Below, piece after piece: positions 1-9,174 of a stretch of 64,000 bases of DNA. The stretch comes from Lysobacter sp. FW306-1B-D06B. Lineage in GTDB: Bacteria > Pseudomonadota > Gammaproteobacteria > Xanthomonadales > Xanthomonadaceae. The notes beneath the pieces are model-generated. The model was not told where the DNA came from, ran no database searches, and saw only the letters and a list, made by a program, of their open reading frames with translations. The stretch spans positions 3,906,001-3,970,000 of the forward strand of contig NZ_CP151802.1 of NCBI RefSeq assembly GCF_038446665.1, written 5' to 3'. Each line of letters opens with the position of its first letter. The stretch's first letter is position 1. Made by a program: the position numbers and the translations under genes.

Positions 1-35
1 CGCTGTTCGAACGGCGTTTCGACGAAGACAGCTGA
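1..35 (+). CDS. Probable 3' end of an HPr (ptsH) gene, cut by the window edge
   Basis: The window opens inside a reading frame that gives ten codons (LFERRFDEDS) and stops at 33-35, seven bases before the enzyme I start. HPr is the usual upstream neighbour of enzyme I, so this is most likely its C-terminal helix. None of the phosphorylation-site residues are visible, so the call rests on position and on the short tail only. Confidence 0.45.
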   Translation, partial: LFERRFDEDS

Positions 36-42
36 GGCGCGG

Positions 43-1770
43 ATGAGGCAGGAGTTCACCGGACATGGCGCATCGCGCGGAAGCGCACTCGGTCGCGCCC
101 GTGTCCGCCTGCCCCATGCCCTGGAGGTTGCCGAGGAGCACATCCCGGCCAAGCGCGTGGAAGGCGAGATCAAGCGCCTGCACACGGCCATCGCCACCGT
201 GCGCGAGGAGATGTTCGCCCTGCGCGAGCGCCTGCACGGCGCACTGGCGCACGAGGTCGGCGAATTCCTAGACCTGCACAGCCTGCTTCTGGACGATCCG
301 GAACTGCTGCAGGGCCTGGACGAACTGATCCGCAAGGGCCGTTATTCGGCCGACTACGCGCTGCGCCTGCAACGCGACCGCATCGCCTCCGTGTTCCAGA
401 ACATGGACGACGCCTATTTCCGCAGCCGTGTGGACGACATCGACCAGGTCATCGGCCGCATCCACGCCGCGCTGCATCGTCGCGACGCGGCCATGCCGGG
501 CGTGGCCGGCGAAATCCTGGTGACCGACAACGTCGCTCCGGCCGAGATCGCCCAATTGCAGGCGCAGGGCGTGATGGCCATCGTCATCGCCTCCGGCAGC
601 GTGCTCTCGCACAGCGCGATCCTCGCGCGCAGCCTGCACCTGCCGCTGGTGGTCGGCGCGGCGCAGGCGATGCAGAAGATCAACGACGGCGATGTGCTCG
701 CGGTCGACGGCACCAGCGGCCGCGTGATCCTGGAACCCGATGCCGCCGACCTGCGCGCGCATCGCGCCCGCGTGCGCGAACTGGCGCGCGAGCGCAAACA
801 GCTGCACCGCCTTCGCCGCGAGCCCACGCGCACGCTCGACGGCGCCGACATCAAGCTCTACGCCAACGCCGAATCGCGCGAGGACGTGGCCGAAGCCCAC
901 GCGCTCGGCGCGGCCGGCGTGGGCCTGTACCGCACCGAGTTCCTGTTCCTGCAACGCAACGAGCTGCCGGACGAGGAAGAGCAGTTCCGCGTCTACCGCG
1001 ACGTCGTGCTCGGCATGACCGGTCGCACGGTGACGATCCGCACGCTGGACCTGGGGGCCGACAAGGCCGACCGCACCGGCCTTGCGCTGCGCGACGAGCC
1101 CAACCCGGCGCTGGGGCTGCGCGGCGTGCGCCTGTCGCTGGCGCGCGAGGGCCTGCTGGAAGCACAGCTGCGCGCACTGGTGCGGGCATCGGGTTACGGG
1201 CCGGTGCGCATCCTGCTGCCGATGATCAGCACGCGCGAGGAAGTCCGCTCGGTCCGTGCCACGCTCAAGCGCGTCACGGCGCAGCTGCGCGAACAGGGGC
1301 ACGAAATCGCCGACAGCGTTCCGCTGGGCGCGATGATCGAAGTGCCCGCCGCGGCGGTCGCACTGCCCACCTTCATCGGCAGCGTGGATTTCCTCTCCAT
1401 CGGCACGAACGACCTCGTCCAGTACCTGCTCGCCGCCGATCGCAACAACGAGGCGCTCATCGATCTCTACACGCCGCTGCATCCGGCGGTGATCCGCCTG
1501 ATCCGCAGCGTGATCCACCTGGGCCAGAAGCGTGGCAAGCCGGTGGCCGTGTGCGGCGAGATGGCCGGCGATCCGCACTTCGCGCCGATGCTGCTCGCGC
1601 TGGGCCTGACGGAGTTCAGCCTGCACCCCGCCACGCTGCTGGAGCTGCGGCGCACGATCCGCCACTGCGACCTCGCGCAATTGCAGGCGCGCGCGCCGAC
1701 CCTGCTGCGCGCGCGTGACCGCGCCGCGATCGAGGCGTGGATCGCGGAGAACGCGCCGACGGTGGCGTGA
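43..1770 (+). CDS. ptsI: Phosphoenolpyruvate-protein phosphotransferase (enzyme I)
   Basis: Enzyme I moves phosphate from phosphoenolpyruvate to a histidine and then to HPr in the cytoplasm, starting the sugar PTS phosphorelay. The 575-residue length and the absence of an N-terminal GAF domain fit ordinary enzyme I rather than the nitrogen-type PtsP. Visible in order are an N-terminal helical HPr-binding region (about 1-140), the swivelling phosphohistidine domain with SHSAILAR around His190, and the C-terminal PEP-binding barrel with GTNDLVQY (Asn456) and VCGEMAGDP, which contains the conserved catalytic Cys504. The ATG start lies just after the stop of the probable HPr gene, so the two are very likely cotranscribed. 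No truncation or missing key residue is seen. Confidence 0.95.
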   Translation: MRQEFTGHGASRGSALGRARVRLPHALEVAEEHIPAKRVEGEIKRLHTAIATVREEMFALRERLHGALAHEVGEFLDLHSLLLDDPELLQGLDELIRKGRYSADYALRLQRDRIASVFQNMDDAYFRSRVDDIDQVIGRIHAALHRRDAAMPGVAGEILVTDNVAPAEIAQLQAQGVMAIVIASGSVLSHSAILARSLHLPLVVGAAQAMQKINDGDVLAVDGTSGRVILEPDAADLRAHRARVRELARERKQLHRLRREPTRTLDGADIKLYANAESREDVAEAHALGAAGVGLYRTEFLFLQRNELPDEEEQFRVYRDVVLGMTGRTVTIRTLDLGADKADRTGLALRDEPNPALGLRGVRLSLAREGLLEAQLRALVRASGYGPVRILLPMISTREEVRSVRATLKRVTAQLREQGHEIADSVPLGAMIEVPAAAVALPTFIGSVDFLSIGTNDLVQYLLAADRNNEALIDLYTPLHPAVIRLIRSVIHLGQKRGKPVAVCGEMAGDPHFAPMLLALGLTEFSLHPATLLELRRTIRHCDLAQLQARAPTLLRARDRAAIEAWIAENAPTVA

Positions 1771-1815
1771 TCGGGAATCGGGAATCGGGAATCGGGAATC
1801 GGGAATCGGGAATCG
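1771..1815. repeat. Tandem heptamer TCGGGAA, six copies
   Basis: Six perfect head-to-tail copies of TCGGGAA start at 1771, directly after the enzyme I stop codon. The same six-copy tract occurs at 16391-16432 and shorter inverted runs occur near 1953-1987 and 13106-13138. This is a dispersed short tandem repeat with no coding content. Confidence 0.9.
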
Positions 1816-1821
1816 CAAGAG

Positions 1822-1925
1822 CATGGCATTCCCGCGTAGGCGGGAATCCACGGATCCGACGACATTCCGGCCTACGTCAGCGGTGAGGCACGCAAGCCTG
1901 GATCCCCGCCTTCGTGGGGATGGAC
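1822..1925. repeat. REP-like palindromes between ptsI and mgtE
   Basis: Two hairpin-forming units are visible: one around GCATTCCCGCGTAGGCGGGA and one ending in a degenerate copy of the right-hand palindrome of the composite element seen at 48436-48685 (about 1888-1922). The rest of the gap up to mgtE holds degenerate ATTCCC heptamers (about 1953-1987) and a possible -10 (GATAAT at about 2026-2031). No gene is seen in this 324-bp gap. Confidence 0.7.
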
Positions 1926-2094
1926 AGCTAAAGGCAACCCTCCGCGCCTTTGCGATTCCCAATTCCCGATTCCCAAATCTGAAATCCCACAACCCAAAGG
2001 GGTGGGCATCCCCAACGATCAGGGCGATAATGCGCGCCATGAACGCCTGACCCTGTCGTGCCAGTCCGGCTCGACGCGCCACCGGAAGCCCCGC

Positions 2095-3456
2095 ATGGCC
2101 GAAGCCGTCCGCCACGACAAGACCGCACGCCAGCTGCGCCTGCTTTCCGACGCGCTCGACAGCGGTCGTCTGGGGCCCGTGCGCCGGCTGGTCAACACGC
2201 TCTCGCCCGCCGAGATCGGCAACCTCCTCGAATCGCTCCCGCCGGCCAAGCGCACCATCGTCTGGGGCCTGGTCGACGCCGAGGACGACGGCGAAGTGCT
2301 GGTGCACGTCGGCGACGAAGTGCGCGAAAGCCTGCTGGCCGAGATGGACCCCGACGAAATCGTCGCGGCCGTCGAAGACCTGGACATCGACGACCTCGCC
2401 GACCTGGTCGAGGACCTGCCCGACACGGTCATCGACGAAGTCCTCAAGTCGATGGACCGCGAGAACCGCGAACGGCTCGAACAGGTGCTGTCGTACCCGG
2501 AGGACACCGCCGGCCGCCTGATGAACCCCGACGTGGTGACGGTTCGCGCCGACACCACCATCGACGTCGTCCTGCGCTACCTGCGCCTGCGCGGCGAGCT
2601 GCCCGAGCACACCGACCACCTGTACGTCGTCAGCCGCCGCCACCAGTACCTGGGGCGCATCGCGCTGGCCGCGCTGCTCACGCACGAGCCGGGCACGCCG
2701 ATCAACAAGCTGATCGACGACGAGCAACCGGCCATCGACGTGGAAGAGTCGGCGAACGAAGTCGCGCGCAAGTTCTCCGACCACGACTGGCTCAGCGCGC
2801 CGGTCGTGGACGACAACAACATCCTGCTCGGCCGCATCACCATCGACGACGTCGTCGACATCATCCGCAGCCAGGCCGAGCACCAGGCATTGAGCGCCGC
2901 CGGCCTGGACGAGGACGAAGACCTCTTCAGCCCGGTGTGGCGCGCGATGCGCCGTCGCCTGATCTGGCTGTCGATCAACCTGGGCACCGCGTTCCTCGCC
3001 GCCAGCGTGGTGGGCGAGTTCGCCGACACCATCGATAAGCTCGTGGCGCTGGCCGTGCTGATGCCCATCGTCGCCGGCATGGGCGGCAACGCCGGCACGC
3101 AGGTGCTGGCGCTGATGGTGCGCGGCCTGGCGCTGGGCCAGGTGGGCGCGGCCAACGTGCGCACGTTGCTTTGGAAGGAAGTCCGCGTCGCCCTGCTCAA
3201 CGGGCTGGTGCTGGGCAGCCTGCTGGCGCTGATCGTGCTCATCTGGTTCCACAGCTTCGGCTTGTCGCTGGTCATCGGCGTCGCGCTTACCGCCAACCTG
3301 TTCTTCGCCGCGGTGGCGGGCGTGCTGGTGCCGGTGGCGATCAAGCGAGCCGGCTACGACCCCGCGCTGGCGTCGGGCATCTTCCTGACGACGGTGACCG
3401 ACGTGATGGGTTTCTTCACCTTCCTCGGATTGGCGACGATCATCCTGCTGCGCTGA
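2095..3456 (+). CDS. mgtE: Magnesium transporter MgtE
   Basis: MgtE is an inner-membrane Mg2+ channel gated by its cytoplasmic domains. The 453-residue product has the family layout: an acidic N-terminal superhelical MgtE_N domain (about 20-130), a pair of CBS domains (about 135-260, starting near the YPEDTAGRLM motif) and a C-terminal transmembrane domain of about five helices containing GMGGNAGTQ, part of the conserved ion-pore region. The frame is open further upstream, but the ATG at 2095 (MAEAVRHDK) gives the normal family length and N-terminus. No Mg2+-sensing leader element was recognised upstream. The gene stands alone between a repeat-filled gap and an esterase gene. Confidence 0.93.
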   Translation: MAEAVRHDKTARQLRLLSDALDSGRLGPVRRLVNTLSPAEIGNLLESLPPAKRTIVWGLVDAEDDGEVLVHVGDEVRESLLAEMDPDEIVAAVEDLDIDDLADLVEDLPDTVIDEVLKSMDRENRERLEQVLSYPEDTAGRLMNPDVVTVRADTTIDVVLRYLRLRGELPEHTDHLYVVSRRHQYLGRIALAALLTHEPGTPINKLIDDEQPAIDVEESANEVARKFSDHDWLSAPVVDDNNILLGRITIDDVVDIIRSQAEHQALSAAGLDEDEDLFSPVWRAMRRRLIWLSINLGTAFLAASVVGEFADTIDKLVALAVLMPIVAGMGGNAGTQVLALMVRGLALGQVGAANVRTLLWKEVRVALLNGLVLGSLLALIVLIWFHSFGLSLVIGVALTANLFFAAVAGVLVPVAIKRAGYDPALASGIFLTTVTDVMGFFTFLGLATIILLR

Positions 3457-3544
3457 ACGCAGGCGACTCGCGCGATCTGCGACGCATGCCATTGCAGCGC
3501 GCCGGACGAACGCCAATCATGCCGGCCGTCGCCAGGAGTCCCGC

Positions 3545-4360
3545 ATGCCTTCGTCCTTCCGCCGCCCCTTCCCTGCCCTGTTCCGCCTTGCCGTCGTGGC
3601 GCTGGCCCTGATGCTCGGCGCCTGCGCGACGACGCCGCGCGAGGAACCGCCGGGCTACTTCGTCGAACGCAGCGTGGTCGTGGACGGCGCGGCGCATCGC
3701 TACCAGGTGTTCGTGCCCTCCAGGAAGGCGGGCGGCCGTCATCCGCCGGTGGTGCTGTTCCTGCACGGTTCGGGCGAGCGCGGCACCGACAACCAGAAGC
3801 AGGTCGCGGTCGGCCTGGGCCCGCACGTGCGCACGCATGCGGCGGATTTCCCGGCGATCGCCGTCTTCCCGCAGGCGCGGGAGGGCACGTCGTGGACCGG
3901 CACGCAGGCGCGCGTCGCGCTGGCCGCGCTCGAGGCCTCGGTGGATGAGTTCAACGGCGACGACGACCGCATCGTGCTGACCGGCATGTCGCGCGGCGGC
4001 TACGGCGTGTTCGAACTGGCGATCATGGAGCCGCGGATGTTCGCCGCCCTGGTGCCCGTCTGCGGCGGCGTCACCCAGCCACCGGCGCTGAAGGAACATC
4101 TGCAGGTCGAGAGCGTGGCGCTGGCGCCGGATCCGTTTACCGCTGCCGCGCAGAAGCTGCAGCGCATGCCGGTCTGGGCCTTCCACGGCGCGAAGGACGA
4201 TGTGGTGACGCCGGACCAGTCGCGCCACATGGTCGAAGCGCTGCGCAAGGTCGGCGGCAACGTGCGTTACACCGAGTTCGCCGAGGCGGGGCACAACGCG
4301 TGGGATGCGGCGTATGCGACGCCGGAGCTGTGGGGCTGGGCGTTCGCGCAGCGGCGGTGA
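3545..4360 (+). CDS. Lipoprotein alpha/beta-hydrolase (predicted esterase or peptidase)
   Basis: A 271-residue secreted lipoprotein: a basic start, a hydrophobic stretch and a lipobox (MLGAC) indicate anchoring in the envelope. The mature part is an alpha/beta-hydrolase of the esterase/PHB-depolymerase-like type, with the nucleophile elbow GMSRGG (Ser149), a candidate Asp in GAKDDVVTP and a candidate His in AGHNAWD, in the right order for a Ser-Asp-His triad. An HGSGERG motif near residue 77 would supply the oxyanion hole. The substrate cannot be told. It follows mgtE by 88 bp and may or may not share its transcript. Confidence 0.8.
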   Translation: MPSSFRRPFPALFRLAVVALALMLGACATTPREEPPGYFVERSVVVDGAAHRYQVFVPSRKAGGRHPPVVLFLHGSGERGTDNQKQVAVGLGPHVRTHAADFPAIAVFPQAREGTSWTGTQARVALAALEASVDEFNGDDDRIVLTGMSRGGYGVFELAIMEPRMFAALVPVCGGVTQPPALKEHLQVESVALAPDPFTAAAQKLQRMPVWAFHGAKDDVVTPDQSRHMVEALRKVGGNVRYTEFAEAGHNAWDAAYATPELWGWAFAQRR

Positions 4361-4387
4361 GGCGCTGCGAAGTCGAGGGATGCGGGA

Positions 4388-4552
4388 CCGTCCATCCTTC
4401 GACTTCGGCGCTTCGCGCCTACGCTCAGGACGAACGGTGAGCGGTGGCTGTCGTGCGGCACGGAGCGGGCTGGAATTCGACGAGCGCTTTCGCGCAGAAC
4501 GAAATCACCGTTCGTCCTGAGCGTAGCGCAGCGAAGTCGAAGGACGGACGGG
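4388..4552. repeat. Pair of inverted ~45-bp intergenic repeats
   Basis: A unit ending CTCAGGACGAACGGTGA (about 4388-4440) is matched by its inverted copy starting TCACCGTTCGTCCTGAGCG (about 4505-4552), with about 65 bp between them. The same unit occurs as an inverted pair in the opposite arrangement at 8381-8502. This fills most of the gap between the esterase and pyrB genes, and no gene is seen inside it. Confidence 0.85.
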
Positions 4553-4575
4553 CCCACCGCCCATCCTCAACCGCC

Positions 4576-5505
4576 TCACCCCTTCAGCAAAGCCTCCAGC
4601 ACCGCCATCCGCACCGCCACGCCATTGGTGACCTGACGCAGGATCAGCGACTGCGGACCATCGGCCACGTCGTCGGTGATCTCCACGCCGCGGTTGATCG
4701 GCCCCGGATGCATCACCACCGCATCGCCCGCCGCGCGCTTCAAGCGCGTGGCCGTCAGGCCGTAGTCGCGGTGATAGTCATCGAGCGAAGCGATCAGCCC
4801 TTCTTCCATGCGCTCGCGTTGCAGGCGCAGCATCATCACCGCATCCACGCCGTCCAGCGCATCGTCGAGGTCGTGCGACACGACGCAGCCGGACAGCGTT
4901 TCATCCTGCGGCAGCAGCGACGCCGGTCCGCACACGCGGATCTCGCCCGTGCCCAGCGTGCGCAGCGCCTGAAGGTCCGAGCGCGCCACGCGCGAATGCT
5001 TCACGTCGCCGACGATGGCGACTTTCAGCTTTCCGAAATCGCGTCCCTTCGCCTGCCGCAGCGTGAGCATGTCCAGCAGCCCCTGCGTGGGATGCGCACT
5101 GCGTCCGTCGCCGGCGTTCACCAGCACGGTGCCGTCGTCGACATGCTGCGAGAGCGCGGCGACCGCGCCGTCGTCGTGATGGCGGATGACGAAGCCGCGC
5201 ACGCCCATCGCTTCCAGGTTCTTCAGCGTGTCCAGCGCGGTCTCGCCCTTGCGCGTGGACGAGGTGGAGGCGTCGAAGTTCAGCACGTCCGCGCCCAGGC
5301 GCTGCGCAGCCAGCGTGAAGCTCATGCGTGTGCGCGTGGACGGTTCGAAGAACAGCGTGCACACGGCGATGCCGTCCAGCGCGCGGCGGTCGTAATGGCC
5401 TTCCGCGAAGGCCTGCGCGCGGATCAGCAGCGCGTTGAGTGCGTCGGACGGGAGGCCGTCGAGCGTGAGCAGGTGGCGCGGGAGATGCGTATGCGGTGCG
5501 TTCAT
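4576..5505 (-). CDS. pyrB: Aspartate carbamoyltransferase catalytic subunit
   Basis: PyrB condenses carbamoyl phosphate with aspartate in the second step of pyrimidine synthesis. The 309-residue protein shows the carbamoyl-phosphate loop FEPSTRTRMSF, the HPTQGLLD motif and the C-terminal MHPGPINRG motif, all typical of the catalytic chain. The start at 5505 (MNAPHTHLP) is chosen because the upstream in-frame sequence is low-complexity and overlaps ruvX. It is the last gene of a minus-strand operon yqgE-ruvX-pyrB, 25 bp after ruvX, an arrangement known from Xanthomonads and Pseudomonads. No pyrI regulatory-chain gene or pyrC-like gene follows here. Confidence 0.95.
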   Translation of the reverse strand: MNAPHTHLPRHLLTLDGLPSDALNALLIRAQAFAEGHYDRRALDGIAVCTLFFEPSTRTRMSFTLAAQRLGADVLNFDASTSSTRKGETALDTLKNLEAMGVRGFVIRHHDDGAVAALSQHVDDGTVLVNAGDGRSAHPTQGLLDMLTLRQAKGRDFGKLKVAIVGDVKHSRVARSDLQALRTLGTGEIRVCGPASLLPQDETLSGCVVSHDLDDALDGVDAVMMLRLQRERMEEGLIASLDDYHRDYGLTATRLKRAAGDAVVMHPGPINRGVEITDDVADGPQSLILRQVTNGVAVRMAVLEALLKG

Positions 5506-5530
5506 GCGGTGGGCGGCGTGCGCGGGTGTT

Positions 5531-6022
5531 CTAAGACGGAGTGTTGAGGTCGGAAAGGTCGAGGGCTTCGTCCGGTGCGGCAAGCCAGCGTTCGATGATG
5601 ACCGCGGCCGCGACGGCATCGAGCGCTTCCGCATCGCGCCGGCGTTTGCGGCCCTCGGCGCGATCGGAGGCGAAACGCTGCGCCGCCTCGATCGAACTCA
5701 TGCGTTCGTCCACGAGCACCACCGGCAGGTTGTAGCGCTGCGCCAGTTCGCGCGCGAAGGCATGCGCACGCAGGCGGATCGGCTGGTCGCCGCCGTCCAG
5801 CGCCATCGGGTCGCCGACGATCAGGCCGTCGGGCCGCCATTCGCTGCGCAGGCGATCGATCGACGCCCAGTCCGGGCCATGGCCGTGCACGTCGATCACC
5901 GCCAGCGCGCGCGCGCCGTGGCCGAATGCACTTCCGACCGCCACGCCAATGCGACGCGCGCCGACGTCGAAACCCAGGACGGTGCCGTCGCGTCGGATGT
6001 GGGACTTGTCGCTCGGAGCCAT
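5531..6022 (-). CDS. ruvX: RuvX/YqgF family Holliday-junction resolvase-like RNase
   Basis: A 163-residue RNase H-fold protein of the YqgF family, implicated in pre-16S rRNA processing and proposed as a Holliday-junction resolvase. The N-terminal GFDVGARRIGVAV motif carries the first catalytic aspartate, VDERMSS the conserved Glu, and the C-terminal DAVAAAVI the last acidic residue. The ATG at 6022 overlaps the yqgE stop by one base (TGATG), indicating translational coupling; the frame is open further upstream only as antisense of yqgE. It lies between yqgE and pyrB in one operon, the standard context for this family. Confidence 0.93.
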   Translation of the reverse strand: MAPSDKSHIRRDGTVLGFDVGARRIGVAVGSAFGHGARALAVIDVHGHGPDWASIDRLRSEWRPDGLIVGDPMALDGGDQPIRLRAHAFARELAQRYNLPVVLVDERMSSIEAAQRFASDRAEGRKRRRDAEALDAVAAAVIIERWLAAPDEALDLSDLNTPS

Positions 6023-6588
6023 CAGGCGTGACCGGCGTAGTCGGCCAGGTGCGCGAAATCCACGCCGATGCGGCCGGCGGCAGCCTGCCAGCGCGCATCC
6101 AGCGGCAGCTCGAACAGCAACTCGGCGTCGGCCGGTGCGGTGAGCCAGTCGTTCTCGGTCAGCTCGTGCTCGAGCTGCCCCGAGCCCCACCCGGCGCAGC
6201 CCAGCGCGACGATCGCGTTGTCGGGGCCTTCGCCGCGCGCCATCGCTTCCAGGATGTCGCGCGAGGTGGTGAGGAACAGGTGCTCGGTGATGGCCATCGT
6301 GGAATCCCACTGCATGCCGCCGTCGTGCAGCACGAAACCGCGCTCGGGATGCACCGGGCCGCCGGCGAGCACGGGCTGCGCGCGCATGGACTCGTCGCCA
6401 CCTTCCAGGCCCATCTGGCCGAGGACTTCGCCCAGCGTGTACTCCGAGGCGCGATTGACCACGATGCCCATCGCTCCGTCCGAATCGTGCTGGCAGATCA
6501 ACGCCACGCTGCGCGCGAAGTTGGAATCGGCGAGCGCCGGCAGCGCGATCAGCAGCTGGTTGGCCAGAGGTGTGGGCGTTACGGACAT
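6022..6588 (-). CDS. yqgE: YqgE/AlgH family protein
   Basis: A 188-residue member of the YqgE/AlgH (UPF0301) family. The biochemical role is unresolved; AlgH was linked to alginate regulation in Pseudomonas. Family signatures visible are [12 protein letters not shown] at the N-terminus, [16 protein letters not shown], a [13 protein letters not shown] segment and [14 protein letters not shown]. The start [11 protein letters not shown] at 6588 gives the usual family length. It is the first gene of the yqgE-ruvX-pyrB operon, with a TGATG junction to ruvX. It is divergent from the M49-like peptidase gene at 6674, leaving 85 bp for both promoters. Confidence 0.93.
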   Translation of the reverse strand: MSVTPTPLANQLLIALPALADSNFARSVALICQHDSDGAMGIVVNRASEYTLGEVLGQMGLEGGDESMRAQPVLAGGPVHPERGFVLHDGGMQWDSTMAITEHLFLTTSRDILEAMARGEGPDNAIVALGCAGWGSGQLEHELTENDWLTAPADAELLFELPLDARWQAAAGRIGVDFAHLADYAGHA

Positions 6589-6673
6589 GGGTCGCATTCT
6601 ATCGCGGGCCGCGTGATGCGTGCCGCATCCGGGCGGGCGTAGGATGGCGACTTTCCCCTGCCCTCGTGCCGCC

Positions 6674-8374
6674 ATGCCCTCGTTCCCATCGCGCCCGCTC
6701 GGGCTGGCCTGCCTCGCCGTCCTCGCCCTCGCCGCCTGCCAGCCCGCCACGCCGCCCGAAGCGGCCCCGCAGCCTGCCACGCCCGCCCCCGCTGCGGCCT
6801 CGTATGCCGCCGCGCACGCCGGCGATTACGCCGTCGTACCGCTCAAGGCCGATCTCTCGCGCTTCGACGAGAACACCCGGCGCATGATCGCCAAGCTGGT
6901 GGAAGCCAGCGAGCTCACCAACGATCTGTACTGGAAGCAATCCTGGGAAGGCGACCGCGCCGCGCTGCTGGCGCGCGCACCCGATGCGGCCACGCGCGAG
7001 CTGGCGGAAATCAACTTCGGCCCGTGGGATCGCCTCAACGAGGACACGCCCTTCATCGACGGCGTAGGCCCGCGTCCGCCGGGCGGCCCGTTCTATCCGG
7101 CCGATATCACCAAGGCCGAGTTCGAAGCGGCGCAACTGCCCGACAAGACCTCCAACTACACGCTGTTGCGCCGCGAGAACGGCAAGCTCGTCACCGTGCC
7201 CTACCACGTCGCCTACAAGGCGGACCTGGAGCGCATCGCCGCACTGCTGCGCGAAGCCGCCGCGCTCAGCGCCGACAAATCGTTCGCGAACTACCTGAAC
7301 ATGCGCGCCGAGGCGTTGCTGAGCGACGACTTCCGCCCCAGCGACATGGCCTGGATGGACATGAAGACCAATCCGGTCGACATCGTCATCGGTCCGATCG
7401 AGACGTACGAAGATCAGTTGTTCGGCTACAAGGCCGCCTACGAAGGCCTGGTGCTGATCAAGGACGTGGAGTGGAGCCAGAAGCTCGCGCGCTTCGCCAG
7501 CTTCCTGCCCGCGCTGCAGAAGGGCCTGCCGGTGGACGCGAAGTACAAGGCCGAGATGCCCGGCTCCGACGCCGACCTCAACGCCTACCAGGTCGTCTAC
7601 TACGGCGGCAACGCCAACGTCGGCGGCAAGACCATCGCGATCAACCTGCCCAACGACGAGGAAGTGCAGCTGAAGAAGGGCACGCGCCGCCTGCAGCTGG
7701 AGAACGTGATGAAGGCGAAGTTCGACACCATCCTGGTGCCGATCGCCAACCAGCTCATCGCCAAGGACCAGCTCAAGCACGTGACGTTCGATGCGTTCTT
7801 CGAGGACGTGATGTTCCATGAAGTCGCGCACGGCCTGGGCATCAAGAAGACGCTCGACGGCAAGGGCACGGTGGACGAGGCGCTGAAGGAGTACGCCTCC
7901 AGCTTCGAGGAAGGCAAGGCCGACATCCTCGGGCTGTACATGATCGACGCGCTCAGCCGCCAGGGCGAACTCGACGAAAGCAAGCTGATGGACGGCTACG
8001 TCACCTTCCTCGCCGGCATCCTGCGTTCGGTGCGCTTCGGTGCGAGCGACGCGCACGGCAAGGCGAACATGGTGCGCTTCAACTTCTTCGCCGAGCATGG
8101 CGCATTCACTCGCGACGCCGACGGCCGCTACCGCGTCGACTTCGACAAGATGCGCGAGGCGATGAACGCGCTCAGCGCCAAGCTGCTCACCGTGCAGGGC
8201 GACGGCGATTATGCCGAGGCCAAGCGCATGACCGAGACGATGGGCGTGATCAAGCCGGAACTGGCGGCGGACCTTGCGCGGTTGAAGGACGCGAAGATTC
8301 CGGTGGACATCCGCTTCGAACAGGGCTTGGAGACGCTGGGGCTGCAGGAGTATCGCTCCACGCGAGCGCGCTGA
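6674..8374 (+). CDS. M49-like zinc metallopeptidase lipoprotein (dipeptidyl-peptidase III relative)
   Basis: A 566-residue lipoprotein: the start at 6674 ([10 protein letters not shown]) gives a clean signal sequence ending in a lipobox (LALAAC), so the enzyme should sit in the envelope. The zinc site is visible as HEVAHG (His382, Glu383, His386), followed about 25 residues later by EEGKAD (Glu412/413), the spacing and context of the EECRAE-type third ligand of family M49. The first motif here reads HEXXH rather than the HEXXXH of classical dipeptidyl peptidase III, so this is a divergent branch. Substrate is unknown. The gene appears monocistronic; an inverted repeat follows its stop. Confidence 0.75.
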   Translation: MPSFPSRPLGLACLAVLALAACQPATPPEAAPQPATPAPAAASYAAAHAGDYAVVPLKADLSRFDENTRRMIAKLVEASELTNDLYWKQSWEGDRAALLARAPDAATRELAEINFGPWDRLNEDTPFIDGVGPRPPGGPFYPADITKAEFEAAQLPDKTSNYTLLRRENGKLVTVPYHVAYKADLERIAALLREAAALSADKSFANYLNMRAEALLSDDFRPSDMAWMDMKTNPVDIVIGPIETYEDQLFGYKAAYEGLVLIKDVEWSQKLARFASFLPALQKGLPVDAKYKAEMPGSDADLNAYQVVYYGGNANVGGKTIAINLPNDEEVQLKKGTRRLQLENVMKAKFDTILVPIANQLIAKDQLKHVTFDAFFEDVMFHEVAHGLGIKKTLDGKGTVDEALKEYASSFEEGKADILGLYMIDALSRQGELDESKLMDGYVTFLAGILRSVRFGASDAHGKANMVRFNFFAEHGAFTRDADGRYRVDFDKMREAMNALSAKLLTVQGDGDYAEAKRMTETMGVIKPELAADLARLKDAKIPVDIRFEQGLETLGLQEYRSTRAR

Positions 8375-8380
8375 CGCGAC

Positions 8381-8502
8381 CACCGTTCGTCCTGAGCGTA
8401 GCGCCGCAGGCGCGAAGTCGAAGGGTGAACGGGCCCGCGTGGTGTCCGGCCCGTTCACCCTTCGACGTCGGTGCTTGGCACCTACGCTCGTGGCGAACGG
8501 TG
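8381..8502. repeat. Long imperfect inverted repeat (back-to-back ~50-bp units)
   Basis: CACCGTTCGTCCTGAGCGTA at 8381 is mirrored by a sequence ending CGAACGGTG at 8502, and AAGGGTGAACGGGC is mirrored by GCCCGTTCACCCTT near the centre. The pair is close enough to fold as one hairpin of about 50 bp per arm. It is the unit of 4388-4552 in the opposite arrangement and fills the gap between the peptidase and tag genes. It could act as a transcription barrier, but it has no T-tract. Confidence 0.85.
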
Positions 8503-8536
8503 CAACTCATTTCGTCCAGAAGGCAACCCGAACGCC

Positions 8537-9106
8537 ATGTCCGGCTACTGCGACTACGCCCCCGGCCACCCGCTCCACGGCCCGTACCACGACACCGAGT
8601 ACGGATTCCCGCAACGCGATGAGGCGGTGCTGTTCGAGCGCCTGATCCTGGAAATCAACCAGGCCGGCCTGAGCTGGGAAACGATGCTGCGCAAGCGCGA
8701 CGGATTCCGGAAGGCGTACCACGGCTTCGACGTCGACAAGGTGGCCCGATACGGCGACAAGGATCGCGAGCGTCTGCTCAACGACGCCGGCATCATCCGC
8801 AACCGTCTGAAAGTCGATGCGGCGATCCACAACGCACAAGTGATCCGCGAGTTGCGCAAGTCGCACGGAAGCTTCGCGCAGTGGCTCGATGCGCACCTGC
8901 TCGACGAATCCGGCAAGCGCCGCGACAAGGCCGGCTGGATCAAGCTGTTCAAGAAGACCTTCCGCTTCACCGGCGGCGAGATCACCAACGAATTCCTGAT
9001 GAGCCTGGGCTACCTGCCCGGCGCGCACCGCGACGATTGCCCGGCGCAGAAGACGATCCTCAAGCTCAAGCCGCCGCTGGATCCGGCCTGGCGCCGCAAA
9101 CTCTGA
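8537..9106 (+). CDS. tag: DNA-3-methyladenine glycosylase I
   Basis: Tag removes 3-methyladenine from alkylated DNA as the first step of base excision repair. The 189-residue protein has the family pattern: Cys5 near the N-terminus, YHDTEYG with a conserved His, EINQAGLSWETML with the catalytic/recognition Glu, and a C-terminal His-X3-Cys pair (HRDDC). Cys, His, His and Cys match the structural zinc site known for E. coli Tag. The start MSGYCDYAPG is placed by the position of the zinc-binding Cys; upstream in-frame codons fall in the repeat. It stands alone downstream of the inverted repeat and 68 bp before a DUF1254 gene. Confidence 0.94.
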   Translation: MSGYCDYAPGHPLHGPYHDTEYGFPQRDEAVLFERLILEINQAGLSWETMLRKRDGFRKAYHGFDVDKVARYGDKDRERLLNDAGIIRNRLKVDAAIHNAQVIRELRKSHGSFAQWLDAHLLDESGKRRDKAGWIKLFKKTFRFTGGEITNEFLMSLGYLPGAHRDDCPAQKTILKLKPPLDPAWRRKL

Positions 9107-9174
9107 GCGAGGCCTTCACATCCCGTCCACGTCGCCGGGCGCATTTCCGCTGTTCGTTTCCACGGAGGACGGCC

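Noticed and set aside
268..3516. A 1082-residue minus-strand open frame across ptsI and mgtE
   Set aside because: It is antisense to two well-supported genes, rich in Arg, His, Gln and Val as expected for GC-rich shadow frames, and has no domain.
4444..5547. A 367-residue plus-strand frame over pyrB
   Set aside because: Antisense to pyrB, with His/Arg/Gln-rich shadow composition.
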